Assembly: GCA_036172665.1 (NCBI GenBank)
Contig: CM069870.1
Span: forward strand, 66,340,212 to 66,404,211
Direction of reading: 5' to 3'
DNA: 64,000 nucleotides
DNA from: Prosopocoilus inquinatus
Taxonomy: Eukaryota; Arthropoda; Insecta; Coleoptera; Lucanidae
Shown here: piece after piece, positions 24,301 through 34,330 of the stretch
Layout: every line of letters starts with the position of its first letter
Numbering within the stretch: the stretch's first letter is position 1
The notes under the pieces: model-generated
Databases searched by the model: none
What the model was told of the DNA's origin: nothing
The model's input: the letters and a program-made list of their open reading frames with translations, nothing else
Made by a program: the position numbers and the translations under genes

Positions 24301-27300
24301 AATTAAAAAATTAATTGAAATAAGCTTGGACCAATGTCAAGGTCAACACAGCCAAGTTGAACTCAACAATCTCAACATTAACATAACCCTACCTAGTTCT
24401 ATTCAAACCAAGCAAAAAAAATTAAAAAGTTGAACAAACAATTCGTTAAATGTCGAACTTAATTTTTCCGTAATTTAGAATTGTCACTCTCGGCTAAATG
24501 AAAATTAATTCGCCTGTTTTGTTCGCCAATTGCTATTGGAAAAAAAATTAAGCCAAATGGTTACCAAAAAACGAACTTTTAAGGGCGTTTATTAGTAACG
24601 TCTGTTTTCGTATCCTGTTTATACGTACTACTCGCTTGATGTTATTTGGATCTGTTTAGAACTGCTTGCAATGCCAACTGTCAATGAATAAAACAGAAAG
24701 TATACAATCATAACGAACGTACATAACGACTAAGGGTTAGGATTATTCAAAAAGACGAGGTTGGTAGGAACGATAACTATGGGCGTGAAATGTTTACACG
24801 AGCTGTAAAACCGGCGTTACTAACGCCACACCTATTGCCTCGTGGGTATGGTGTTACCAAATCGGTTTTATAACGGTTGTTACGTCACGTTTACACAAAT
24901 TTTTACGCCGGTTGTTACCAACACCGGTTTCTATAACACCGGCAATGTTCGTCTAAATGCGTTCGTTTTTTTACATCGCTCACATCCACGAAGGTTTTTT
25001 TTTTACGTCCACTAAATAACAAATTCCTTTCTATCTTTTCAGGAACAAAACTGAAAACGAAGTCACCCTCGAAGCGATCGACGCCATCAAAAAATTCAAC
25101 GTCGGCATAAAATGCTCCACGGTTACCCCCAACGAGAAGACTATCAAAGGTAAATTTCAGAAATCTGACTTGGACGAAGCCTCCAAAATTAACTTCAATC
25201 TTTCGCCTCCTTTCAGAGCAAAAGCTCAAGCAGATCATCTTCCCCAGTCCGAACGTCATCATCAGGAACGCGTTGACGGGCACCCAATTCCGAGAGCCCA
25301 TCATCTGCAACAGCGTCAGCAAATTCGTACCGAGATGGATCAGGCCCATCATCATGTGCAGGCATACGTTCGGCGACCAATACGGAGGCAAAGACATCAT
25401 CCTCAACAAACCAGGGAAGCTCTCCCTGGTCTACTCCACCAACAGCGGGGAATACCATAAGTACGACTTCGACATTCGAGGAAAAGGAGTCGCCATGCTC
25501 ACCTACAACACCGTCGATAGTATTACGGCTTTCGCCGACTCGTGCTTCCAAGCAGCTCTCGACAGGGGATACCCCCTGTATTTCTCAAGCAAGTACACCC
25601 ACCTGAAGAAGTACGATAAAGTATTCGTCGACATATTCCAGGATTTGTTTGACACGTAAGTCTGCAAGGTTTCTTCCACAGAGAAAATTTTTGATTTTGT
25701 GGATTATACCTACTTAGGCGTTACAAGAAGAAGTTCGAGGCGGCGAATCTCACGTACGAGCATCGCCTAGTCGACGACATGGCGGCCCACGCCATCAAAT
25801 CCACCGGAGGATTCGTCTGGGCCTTAAAGAGTTACGATGGGGATGTCCTATCCGACATTGTGGGGCAAGGTTTCGGCTCGATGGGGATGATGATGAACAG
25901 CTTGCTGTCGCACGACGGCAAGACGATCCTAACCGAACCTGCGCATGGCACGATCACCAGGCATTACAAGTAAGTAATAATTCATAAACAAATTTTGGAC
26001 ATGTCAAGGTTCAAGGGCAAGTTTTGCGTCAAACGATGGGTGTATCACGGGTGAAATGAACCCGGTTATCTTTTTTGTGCGTAATTCGAGTGTTTGTTTG
26101 TAAATGATTTCTCGTCGAGTGCATGTCGATGTTATCACCCTGTGCGAGATACAGATTTTTGTTTACTCTCGACTTATTAATTATAAAATTTTGATTCGTA
26201 CTATAAATAAACGTTGACGTCATTTGATGTCCTCAAAAACGGTCACGTTGTATGATGCAACTTCTTCATAAAAAATACTCCTAATAAATATGAAGTCTTT
26301 AGGCGAAGAAGAAATTTCTTTGTATTAGATCAGGGATGGGCACTCGGGGGAAATAAATTCTCGTGTCCCCGAAACAATAGAGAGTGAGGAAACGCCCAAG
26401 AGCATCTCTGTGCTAGATGACTGAAGGAATAAAAAAAGGACGAGGATGATGGGAATAGTTCACGCGGATGTATACTAGCTTGCATTTTATGAAGTCGCAG
26501 TTTCTCATTTAAATTGCATTGTACAGTGCAACTTCCTAAAATGCAGGCTAGTATAAGACGAAAGAGAGAAAACAAAGTTTATTTAAATGAACATTAGGAG
26601 GCATGAAAGAAATTCAAATATGTAATAATTAGACCAAAAGGTCAATGACCAAAAAAAAGAAGCACTGAAAGAACAAAAAAATAGAAAAGACGAATTTGTA
26701 AGGAAGTATACCCCAATATTTTCCCATAGAATTATCTTTTTCTGTATCTTTTCTTATCTTTTAGTTCTTTCAATACTTCTTCTTTTTTATCATTGATCTT
26801 TTGTTGTACCTATTTATTTAATATTTGCAGTTCTTTCTTCCTTTCTAACGCTCATTTCCGTAAGGTTTGTTAATGGTTAAATTTTCTTTTACACCTGAGT
26901 GATACTTCTTCTTTTTCTTGGGTCCAGGTCAGTCGACTATTTCTTCTTCTTCTTCTTGGGTTTTCATATTTATTTTGGGTCTTTTCATATTTCATTAATT
27001 TTTTGAATCTTCCTATGCTTTTTGTTTGCAGCTCTTTCGAACCTTTCATTTCTCGTTACAGCTTCTAAATTCTTCTTCTTCTTTTTCTTAAATCCTTGGA
27101 TTCTTTGTACTTAGCCATTGTTCTTTTGTTTTTTTTTCTTCCTGTTCATAGTACGATATTTCAGCAGATTTGGCACTTAACAAAACTAAGCAACTTCGCA
27201 TAGTTGAGCCATGTTTTCTTCTTCTTTTTGACTCTTTCGATTTCTTCTTGAGTCCTTCAATTCCTTCTTCTTTTGTTGTCTTTACTATTTACGGTTCATT

Positions 27301-30280
27301 TATCCTGTGTGGTGTTCATTTTCTTAATTAATATTAACAATTCCTTTGTCTTATTAATGCTTCTTCTTTTTCCTCTTGTTCTTGTTCTTAGATGTTTTGT
27401 ACTTCACTTTCTTTTTACGTCTTGTGATACATCTTCAGTATTTTTTCGATGCTTCCTTTTCCTTTCGTTGCCCTCTTCTTCTTTTTACTTTAAAAATGTT
27501 TAGATTCGTTCTTCTTCTGCTTGGTGTTGATGTCTCGTAATTTTTATTATTGTTTTACTTGCTCTTCTAGTGTTTTTCTTTCTTTTTCCCTTTTTTTAAA
27601 TTAACTGTTACGTCTTAAGTGTTGTTTTTTTCTTCTTCTTTTTCTTCTCCTTGAGTCGATCATTCATTGTTCCTTCTTCTTGAGTTGAGGGTCTTTATTA
27701 TCTTTGAAATTCCGATGGTTTTTTCCTTTGGATCCTTTTCTGAATATTTCTATGCTTCCTACCTATTGTCTTCTTTTTGTATCTTTTGTTTCCTTTTTCT
27801 TGACTGTTGACGTCTTCTTTTACACATATTCTTCTTCTTTTATATGATGTCTTCTTTTATATTAACATTCTCATCCTGTTCAAATGTTTATTAAACGTTT
27901 TCCTAAACATCTTCTTAATGGAACTTCTTCCTTTTGAAGGCGTGTGCTGTAACCTTCTTCTTCTTCTTGCGATTTTTAATACTTTCTTTTCTTCTTGTGT
28001 CTTGTGATTCCTTTTTTTTATTCTTGAGCTTTTGGTGCTTCTTCTTCTTCTTGAACTTTCTACTTCATCTTCTTAAATTTATAGATTCCGTCTTCTTTTT
28101 TCTTCTTTTTCTACTTTGGCATTGACGTTTTGTTATCTACTCTAATAATTGTAAGTAAATACTTAAATTCATTTCGTTCATTTCATAATTAATGTTAATA
28201 TTTGGGTTCATTGACAGTTCTTCTTGAGTCCAGACTTTTTGGTACTTCTTTCCGTTTTTGTGACTTTCAAAACTTCTTCTCTTCATCTTACTGATGCTTC
28301 TTCTTCTTATTATTATTAAACGTTTCGTACTTCTCTTTCTTTTTATGTCGTTGGTACGTCTGTAGTATTTCTTTGATTCTTCCTTTTCTTCTTCTCGAAT
28401 CTTTCGTTTACCCCCTTCTTTTTTATTCTGCGCCTAGCGTTGATCTCTTTGTTATTAATTTTATTTACCTTATCTCATACTTTTTCTGCGAACGTTCTTC
28501 TTTCCCTTTTGCTTTTAATTCGTTTGCTGTACGTCTAATTAATGCCGTCTTCTTTCATTCGTTATTTCTTCTTCTGGAGTCTCTTAGTACATCTTCCCCT
28601 TTTTGGATTTTCGATGCTTCTTTTTCTTGGTTGGTTCTTGCGGTACTTTTTTTTATATTTCTGTGCTTTTTGCCCACATGGCGTCTTCTTCCTTTCATTC
28701 CTTCTTCTTCTTGACCTTTGTTTTTTTTTCTTTCTATTTACAGTTTCAGCCTGATTCATCCCAATTTTGCGTCACTTGTTCCTACTTCTTCGTCTTCTCA
28801 GGTCTTTTGTTATTCTTGTTCTTCTTAGTACTTTCGATGTTTCTTCTTCTTCTTTTTGGGCTTCTTTCTGAGTATTTCGTGTTATTTTTCTTGATTTTTT
28901 TAATCTCCTGGTTTTCTTCTGAAGTTTGTTAATGCATCATGTACATGGATGTGTCTTCTTCTTTTATTTGAATCTTTAGATCCTTTTCTCTTCTGTATGG
29001 ATCTTTGGAGACTTTTTTCTTTTGAATCTTTCGATGCCTTCTTCTTTTTCCTTTTTCTTAAAACTTTCAATGCTTTCTTCTTCTAGAAATTTTCCAGCCT
29101 TCTTTCTTCTTCCTCTTTTTCTTGGATTTCCGATGCCTTTTTATCTTCCGATGCCTTCTTCTTCTCTTTAATCTCGCGATTTCGAATTTTTCGAGCGTTC
29201 TTCCTCTATTACTTGGACTTTCCGATGCTTGCCTCTTTTGAATCTTTCGATTTCGTATCACTCGTTGTTTCTTCTCATTTTTCTCAAGTCTTTCATGCTC
29301 TTTGGATTTTTGAAACTTCTCCTTTTCTCATTCATTTCTTATTCTTCTTAACTTTTTCGATGTTTCTTTTTATTTTCTTGGTCTTCTCGTCAGTTTTGTC
29401 TGAGTATTTCGAGCTTCCTGTTCTTTTTTGATTTTTTAAAGATTCCTGGTTTTCTCCTTGGATGATTCATGTTCATGAATGATGCCTTCTTCTTCTGTTT
29501 GAATCTTTATATAGTTTTTTCTTCTGTTTGATTCTTTAAATCTTTTTTCTTCTGTTTGAATCTATAGATGCTTTTTTTCTGTTTGATTCTTTAGATGCTT
29601 TTTTCTTCATAAATATTTCGACGCCTTCACCTCTTTCGTTTTCTTGCAATTTCAATGCCTTCTTCTTTTTCTTCTTGAAATTTTGAACACCTTCTTCTTT
29701 TCCTTGAACTTTTCGATGCCTTCTTCTTAATCCTATCTAATGTTCATTTTTTTTTATTTATAACTTTACACAAAGATAATGAAATAAGATTTTTCCTCCA
29801 GATACTGGTTCAGATACGTAACGATTTTAACATCTGGTATATGCGAGCAGGTTGATTGTTGACTTAAAATGAAAAAATTAAGAGTGAGGAAACCTTTCTA
29901 ACTTTTCTCATGTTCTCTTCTTTTCACTCTTTTCCAGGAAACACTTGAATGGTGAATCCACATCCACGAACCCAATCTCGACGATCTTCGCCTGGACCCG
30001 AGGACTTCGCCACCGCGCCAAGCTGGACTGCAATTACGACCTCTTGGAATTCACGGAGGTCCTCGAGAAATGCAGTCGAGAAACGGTGGAGGAAGGACAT
30101 CTCACCAGGGACCTGGCGCTGTGCGCCTACGGCCACAACTTCCAGGAGAACGTCTGCATTAGCACCGACGACTTCATCAACATAATCGCGAAGAAATTGG
30201 ACGCGCAGTTCGAGAAACTCTTCGGGGAAGAGGCGGAAATGAAAATCGATCAGAGGGAGCTGAATCTCAGCAGCGCCTAA
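9108..30280 (+). CDS. Divergent mitochondrial NADP-type isocitrate dehydrogenase, six exons, 466 aa
   Basis: Catalyses oxidative decarboxylation of isocitrate to 2-oxoglutarate with NADP+. The coding join is 9108-9213, 17797-17950, 25043-25149, 25217-25655, 25718-25969, 29938-30280; every junction is GT-AG, stays in frame and totals 1401 nt. Residues 1-35 lack acidic residues, are rich in K/R/S, and end NRKYST, a typical mitochondrial presequence cleavage region. Body signatures: GGDEM (52-56), STVTPNE (112-118), SPN..IRN (133-140), FREP (147-150), RHTFGDQY (171-178), the SSK..LKKYD, RLVDDM, YDGDV.SD and [10 protein letters not shown] boxes, and [14 protein letters not shown]. Equivalents of human IDH1 S94, N96, R100, R109, R132, Y139, K212, D252, K260, D275, D279 and N328 are present. 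Oddities: the IDH1 R82 equivalent, an NADP contact, appears as T120; the usual DGDEM is GGDEM; one residue is inserted before SPN. The start has A at -3 and G at +4. Probably functional but divergent, perhaps a lineage-specific paralogue; no gene symbol is assigned for that reason. Confidence 0.9.
11971..12176. mobile_element. Head-to-head Penelope-type terminal sequences (palindrome)
   Basis: The left arm 11971-12060 is almost the exact reverse complement of the right arm 12086-12176, around a 25-bp centre. The right arm plus flank (12070-12200) closely matches 45040-45160, which lies 3' of a Penelope-like reverse transcriptase/GIY-YIG remnant. Shared blocks are AATTATATTTGCGAAACGTC, AGCTCGTTTT and TCTCACGAGCAAGAACTA. 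Inverted partial copies at one end are a known structural habit of Penelope-like elements. Contains a hammerhead-like core (see findings). Confidence 0.65.
12268..12318. repeat. (TTTA)n microsatellite
   Basis: About eleven consecutive ATTT/TTTA units, directly visible. Confidence 0.9.
12890..13310. repeat. Three-copy tandem repeat with poly(C) tracts
   Basis: Units share GACTGTCAAAATTAAATAAA, then CAATGGGTA.AAATGAGTTT, ATGA, a C-run of up to 14, AATTTAATGATATTTATGAA and GAAAAACAAATTGAATTAAT. Copies start near 12905, 13046 and 13206. The third copy has lost the C-run. Non-coding. Confidence 0.85.
14096..14290. repeat. Four-copy ~58-bp tandem repeat with (CA)n
   Basis: Each unit reads (A)GGCCGGTTCCACACACA, then a CATCGAT core, an AAATATGCAATAA segment and CCAAAATTA. 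Copies start near 14096, 14154, 14211 and 14267, decaying to the right. Confidence 0.85.
17356..17472. mobile_element. Hairpin MITE
   Basis: ATAGCGTCTTCGATTG at 17356 is complemented by CAATCGAAAACGCTAT ending at 17472, and TGCACTGAGTGTATCTTCA by TGAAGATACACTCAGTGCA. The loop is about 30 bp. A 117-bp foldback in intron 1. Confidence 0.75.
17797..17950 (+). CDS. Isocitrate dehydrogenase exon 2
   Basis: Residues 36-87 (start of mature protein, GGDEM box, YYDCSLANR). Acceptor TTGCAG at 17791-17796; donor CAACAG|GTAAGG. Joins exon 1 in frame (…NRK-YSTK…). Confidence 0.9.
18857..20640. repeat. Decayed array of AACAAATGACAATCGTAA units
   Basis: The phrase (A)ACAAATGA(C/A/T)AATCGT(A/G)A recurs some thirty times. 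Between 18857 and 19560 the units form a higher-order block of about 130-190 bp, roughly: CAAATGAAAATCGTGA, CTGTACGTGGGAACAAATGA, CTAGTAGCAAATGACAATCG, TCTGGGAACAAATGACAATC, then GGCTTTAGATAAACAAATTC. It is more irregular after 19570. Spacing is variable, so it is not a CRISPR. Confidence 0.8.
21481..21506. repeat. (GA)n microsatellite
   Basis: Uninterrupted AGAGAG run of about 26 bp. Confidence 0.85.
21864..21992. mobile_element. MITE with TATCAACT ends
   Basis: The left end TATCAACTAGCAACATAAAA plus TTTGGGCGGCATG is complemented by the right end, read in reverse as TATCAACTTTATCTATGAAA plus TTGGGACGGCATG. It is 129 bp and non-coding, with a (TA)n run just beyond it. Confidence 0.65.
22390..22839. 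repeat. Degenerate relatives of the 297-bp repeat
   Basis: Recurring CTCAAGG(T/C)CA..CCAACCCAACT and GTTCAA(C/T)C.AAGCAAAAA phrases at irregular spacing, clearly related to the more regular units that follow. Similar degenerate blocks occur at 24330-24440 and 32810-33640. Confidence 0.7.
22840..23730. repeat. 297-bp tandem repeat, three copies
   Basis: AAATAAATAAAAATAA begins units at 22840, 23137 and 23434, exactly 297 bp apart, with very high identity (the third copy has a small deletion). Because of this, identical shadow ORFs appear on the minus strand in copies 1 and 2. Each full unit carries TCAAGGTCA twice, e.g. 22877/23103, 23174/23400 and 23471/23698, plus a TCAAGGTCG or TCAAGGTCA variant. 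Non-coding. Confidence 0.9.
23909..24193. repeat. 95-bp tandem repeat with TGACGTCA
   Basis: AAATTTGTC(T/C)TT..TTTTATAAACAAA begins units at 23909, 24004 and 24099, exactly 95 bp apart. Each contains the palindrome TGACGTCA (23949, 24044, 24139), the same 8-mer that occurs just upstream at 23773. Non-coding. Confidence 0.9.
25043..25149 (+). CDS. Isocitrate dehydrogenase exon 3
   Basis: Residues 87-123, ending in the STVTPNE nucleotide/isocitrate-binding segment. Acceptor TTTTCAG|G; donor AAAG|GTAAAT. Followed by a 67-nt intron. Confidence 0.9.
25217..25655 (+). CDS. Isocitrate dehydrogenase exon 4
   Basis: Residues 123-269 with the [19 protein letters not shown] and SSK..LKKYD boxes. Acceptor TTTCAG|AGC; donor GACAC|GTAAGT. 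GC-rich compared with the introns. The long minus-strand ORFs here are antisense shadows. Confidence 0.9.
25718..25969 (+). CDS. Isocitrate dehydrogenase exon 5
   Basis: Residues 269-353 with RLVDDM, the YDGDV..SD metal ligands and AHGTITRHY. Acceptor TACTTAG|GCG; donor TACAA|GTAAGT. Preceded by a 62-nt intron. Confidence 0.9.
25970..29937 (+). other. Intron 5 of isocitrate dehydrogenase, 4.0 kb
   Basis: No host exon seen. 25970-26670 is ordinary AT-rich DNA with a short inverted segment near 26475-26560 (ACTAGCTTGCATTTTATGAAG against its complement). From about 26930 to 29750 it is an almost continuous pyrimidine tract on the coding strand. Confidence 0.7.
26930..29750 (+). repeat. 2.8-kb polypyrimidine (TTC-rich) tract
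   Basis: The coding strand is dominated by (CTT)n and phrases such as CTTCTTCTTTTTCTTGAA and TCTTTCGATGCCTTCTTC repeated with drift. Purines are rare, so random long ORFs appear that encode F/L/S-rich peptides. The ends are gradual. Confidence 0.85.
29938..30280 (+). CDS. Isocitrate dehydrogenase exon 6 (C-terminus)
   Basis: Residues 353-466: [18 protein letters not shown], then the C-terminal helices ending LNLSSA. Acceptor TTTTCCAG|GAA; stop TAA at 30278. Confidence 0.9.
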
Positions 30281-30365
30281 AATGCTTTCCTTCTGCTTAG
30301 GTTAAGGCTTATTTCTTTAATGTACTGTAAATATTTTTTTATCTATTTTATCTATTTTATTTGAA

Positions 30366-30371
30366 AATAAA
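30366..30371 (+). terminator. Poly(A) signal AATAAA of isocitrate dehydrogenase
   Basis: AATAAA lies 86 bases after the stop codon and is followed by a T-rich/GT downstream region. Confidence 0.75.
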
Positions 30372-30739
30372 TAGGTTTTTTCTAGTATCACTTGTTTTAT
30401 TTATTATGAATTAATGGTGCCACAATTTTTGATTTAAGATTTTGACCAATCACCACTAGAGGGTACTATGCGATAATTCAATTTTAATTCAATATAACTC
30501 TGTTTGGGCCCGACTAAAATTTAACTTCAAACCCTGCCAACCCAAAAGCGACGCCCTAGAAGTTTTAATCGACCCCCGCCGCCAAGCAGCTAAGCTTAAC
30601 TGTTACCGCAACGCAATAACTAAATCGGTACGTACAGGAGAATAATGTTAAATTTAGACTTTTTTAAACTCGCGTGCAATTTACTAAATTAAATCGAAAA
30701 TAAATAAAACCTAAGTGCAAAACGTAAACATAATAAGTA

Positions 30740-31725
30740 ATTCAGAGCGACATCTGCTATTCAAAATTTTATATAACTGCATTTTATCTTTACTTCGTGT
30801 TCTCAACACAATCCCTTCACAATCTTCTAACTTCGCAATTATTCAAAGTGTAATTCCAAAATACAAAATCACGCGATGACAGAAATTTCAAGGCGCCATC
30901 TCTGGATCAAAAGGGTAAACGATTTTTCATCGAAATTCCTGCGACAACGTTTAATTTTCATGTTGACGTCCCCAGCCAAACCTTGTCTTCGCGATAAATT
31001 TCTTGTCGCGTTGGGGAATGTTCAAGGCACCATTTCTCCATCAAAAGGAAAACCGCTTTTCATCAGAATTCCTATGCAGCATTTCGTTTTCGCGTTGACA
31101 TTAAGAAAAAAGAAACAAAAATTAAACCTAGACTTTGCAATAATTTTAATTTTGAAAAATAAAATTACGACGGGACTAGGACAGGACTCAAAGACAGGAC
31201 TTAATCAAAGCGCCATCTCTTAACCAAAAGGGACATGCATTAACAGTATTTCATCTTCACGCTGATGTTCGAGACCACGTTCGAAATTTCGGTTTTCATT
31301 TCGATATTAAATTGAACATCTAAAAAGCGCGACTTTCACCTCTTTTAATTTCGCAAATATAAAATCAAGACGCCATGGTTATGGCGATTGCAACATTAAA
31401 TTAGTTTTAAAAAGAAACATAAAATTTATTTACATTTTTCAATTTTATAAAGACTTTCGTAACTATAATAAACAATCCATGACGACTCTAGAAATCTGAA
31501 CTTGCAGGAGCCTGCTATTATTTTTGTAGATTAAAATCGCCACATGGTAATTATTCAGAGCGACATCTCTCGACCAAAAATTAAAGTTACTTTAAATCTA
31601 ATATGAAATAGCGAAGTTGGCATTAACTTCCTTTCCATGCTTGCATTTATTTTGAGAAAACCAGAAATTAAAAAAATTAATGCGTCACAGCGAATTATTT
31701 ACGGCGCCATCTCTTGGCCGAAAAG
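30740..31725. repeat. Decayed ~160-bp tandem array with GCGCCATCTCT
   Basis: (G)GCGCCATCTCT..(G)ACCAAAAGG recurs at about 30891, 31026, 31209, 31558 and 31701, with weaker forms at 30745 and 31369. Flanks are also alike: TTTTCATC(G/A)(A/G)AATTCCT follows the first two, and a GTTGACGTC/GTTGACATT block ends them. Spacing is 135-190 bp. No ORF is conserved. Confidence 0.65.
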
Positions 31726-31856
31726 ATATTTTAATTAATTTTATAAAAATTGTATTTCGTTTTTTTTTTGTCCCAATAAAGAAACCTGCATTCTATTTTT
31801 TTTTTTAAAGAAAAGTTGATTTTTTAATAACTAAAGTATTTTCGATGTGTGTTCAG

Positions 31857-32073
31857 TCCACACAGAAAAAAAGTTGTAGTAAAAATGGAGACAGAAACAA
31901 ATTGTAGGAGATATTCGTAGGATTGTAGGAATTGTTCATACAATTGTGAGGCAGGACTCTATTCTTATCGTAAAATTTATTACAATTCTTCTAATATTTG
32001 CTATAATTTGTGTCTGTCTCCATTTTTACTACAATTGTGTTACTTTTTACTACTCATTTTTTTCTGTGCAGTG
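31857..32073. mobile_element. MITE with CACAGAAAAAAA ends
   Basis: CCACACAGAAAAAAAGTTGT at about 31859 and ATGGAGACAGAAACAAATTG are mirrored by CAATTTGTG-like, CTGTCTCCATTTTTACTACA and TTTTTTCTGTGCAG (ending about 32072). About 215 bp, non-coding. The exact ends and target duplication are unclear. Confidence 0.6.
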
Positions 32074-33835
32074 TAAAAATGCAGAAGGTGACAGTACGTT
32101 TCTTAAAATAATAATAATTTATTTTTCAAATTGAAAAGAAATATTTTATTTATTTAGTTGTTTGCTACGTTTATTAATAAATTCCAAGAAAAAGCAAACA
32201 AATGCTAAAATGTAATTGGAATGGGAGTCAAGGACCGGACATTTCGCAAAAATTTAGGACGGTTGGCAACTCTATCTAGATTTGGTGTTGCAGCTCTAAT
32301 AATTTTGATTGAACACATACACACACATTTATTTTAACCAGAGGTGTACGCCGTAACCGTAAAAAACCCAAAACCCATTGAAAACTGAATTTTTTTTTCT
32401 TTTTTGGAACCTTAGTCGTAACCAGGAATCGTAACCCAAACCGAAATTAATATACCTGAAGTAACCCTAAGCGAAATCGAAACCTTTATTAATTTTTCGG
32501 TTAATTTCGATATCGTTTCTTTATACTAACACCGGAGGCGACCTTAATAGTTGCGGGGCCCCGGAGGCGAGACCGACCTTTGGGTTAGGTTGGGTTGGTT
32601 GACAAATCCCCCGCTCTCCCTTGCGATAAGGAAATATGTTTATATTCTTTGTATTATAAAGACCAGAGAAATACTAAATAAATTAAAACATAATAAAATA
32701 GGAAAAAAATTAATTAATAAGACAAAATATCCATTTTTCTCATTACCAGGTCCGGAGCAAGGTAAACAAGGCATGAGAGCGCCGATTAAAAACGATCAAA
32801 GCGCAACTCGAAGAATTTCAAGGTTAACCAAACCCGACCCTACAACTAAAAAAAAATTAAAAAAATACTGAACCCGGCTTAAATCCATTCAACCCAAATA
32901 AAAAATTTTAAACAAATTAAAAGTAAAAAAAGTGTGAAAATGAAACTCAACAAATCCCAAGGTCAACCCAATTCAACTGACCTGATTTCAACCTAAATAT
33001 ATTAAACTGAAGCAAAAAATTTAAAATGCAAAAAATTAAAAGTAAAAATTTTTTAAAAGAACGATTAGATAGAGACTCGACCATTGTCAATGTCAACCAA
33101 ACTCGACCCGACAACTAAACTCTACTAAATCTCTACTCGATCCAAGAAAAAAAAAAAAATCAGAAAACATAAAAAAATGATGTAAACGATTAAATGGAAA
33201 AAAATCGACTCGAAAAAACGATTAAATGAAAAAAAAATTCGACTCCAAAGTAAAATTAAAGTAAAAAATTTAACACAAAATTAAGATGAACCTCAGCAGA
33301 TCTCAAGGTCAATTGAACTCCCCCAACTTATGATGTCATATTGCACTCCATTCTACACAAAAAAATTAAATAGTTTAAAAAAAGTTTTTAAAAGTGTTAT
33401 AATTTATACATGGATTACAGTTAAGTTAAACAAATCTCAAGGTGAATCCAATCCAACTGACATGTACTGAACTTCATCTAACATAAGTAAAAGATTCAAA
33501 ATTACTAGAAAAACTAAAACCAAATATTAAAAAAAAAGATAAAAATCAATTAAAATAAAGCTCAACTAATCTTACTATGAACATAACTCAATCTAGTTTT
33601 TTTTGTTCTGCCAAAGCAAAAATTAAAATAAAAATAAATAAACTAACTTTAGAATTGTCACTCACAACAAAATAAAAATTAATTCGCCTATTGTGGTCGC
33701 TAGTTGCCGTTTTAGAAAAAAAAAAAAAAAATGTAAACTATTACCAAAGAAAAACCCATGTAGCGATAAATCGCCACGATTGGCAACACTGTCTGACTCT
33801 AAAATCATGCACGCAATTTTTGGAAGAGGGGCGCC
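32074..33835. repeat. Intergenic, degenerate TCAAGGTCA-type repeats, no gene
   Basis: From 32810 to 33640 the phrases TCAAGG(T)(C/T)AACCCAA and CCAAG(C)AAAAA recur at loose spacing (near 32818, 32958, 33304, 33436). This relates the stretch to the intron-2 repeats at 22390-23730. 32530-32700 resembles 5230-5345. No coding signal recognised. Confidence 0.55.
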
Positions 33836-34140
33836 AATTATTGTTTACAAGCAAACTTAAATTCTACCTACAGAAAGGCAAAAAAATATTGCTGGCCATA
33901 AAAATATCTGGTCCTCATACAACAGATGTTATTCTTGAATAAGAGGAGGTCTAATATATTGTTTCTCTTAACAAATACTCCCTTAACAAATCGTACTTTA
34001 AGAAAAACCATATTCCATAGATCTGATTTGTTTTTGACTGATAAGCTTCTAATATGTTCATTTTTTACAGACATGCAAATATTTCCGGACTCGTATGATT
34101 GTAAATTTTATGCAGATTTTCGATAATCTGAATTCTGACT
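33836..34140. repeat. Dispersed repeat, copy 3 of 3
   Basis: Same block order as 1790-2110 and 6595-6840: TTGTTTACAAGC, CTTAAATTCTA, GGCCATAAAA, CCTCATACAACAGATGTTAT, ATTGTTTCTCTTAA, CATGCAAATATTT, GCAGATTTTCGA. Confidence 0.6.
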
Positions 34141-34330
34141 GACTGAACTATCATGGGTTAAAAAAATGAAAAATTCACACGTTGTAGATGGCGCAGATGA
34201 ATATTTAAGTTTGAAGAATGAAAAGTATAAAGTTCAAATCAAATCAAAAACGATTTACAATAAAAATTTTTGAAAAATGTAAATAAAAAGTTTTTTTAAA
34301 CTTGAAACGGACAAAATTATGAAAGGAAAA

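Larger units (their letters stand above)
17951..25042 (+). other. Intron 2 of isocitrate dehydrogenase, 7.1 kb
   Basis: Contains the ACAAATGACAATCGTAA array (18857-20640), a hairpin element (21864-21992), 297-bp tandem units (22840-23730), a C-run (23850-23866), 95-bp tandem units (23909-24193) and a GTTTACAC/CCGGCGT inverted segment near 24790-24960. The small ORFs at 20505-21341 show no recognisable domain. No host exon seen. Confidence 0.65.

Noticed and set aside
24915..25551. Minus-strand ORFs of 164 and 112 aa across isocitrate dehydrogenase exons 3-4
   Set aside because: They are antisense to well-supported, GC-richer exons and have no domain features.
27273..29431. Many F/L/S-rich ORFs of 60-115 aa
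   Set aside because: Products of the polypyrimidine tract, where stop codons are rare by composition.
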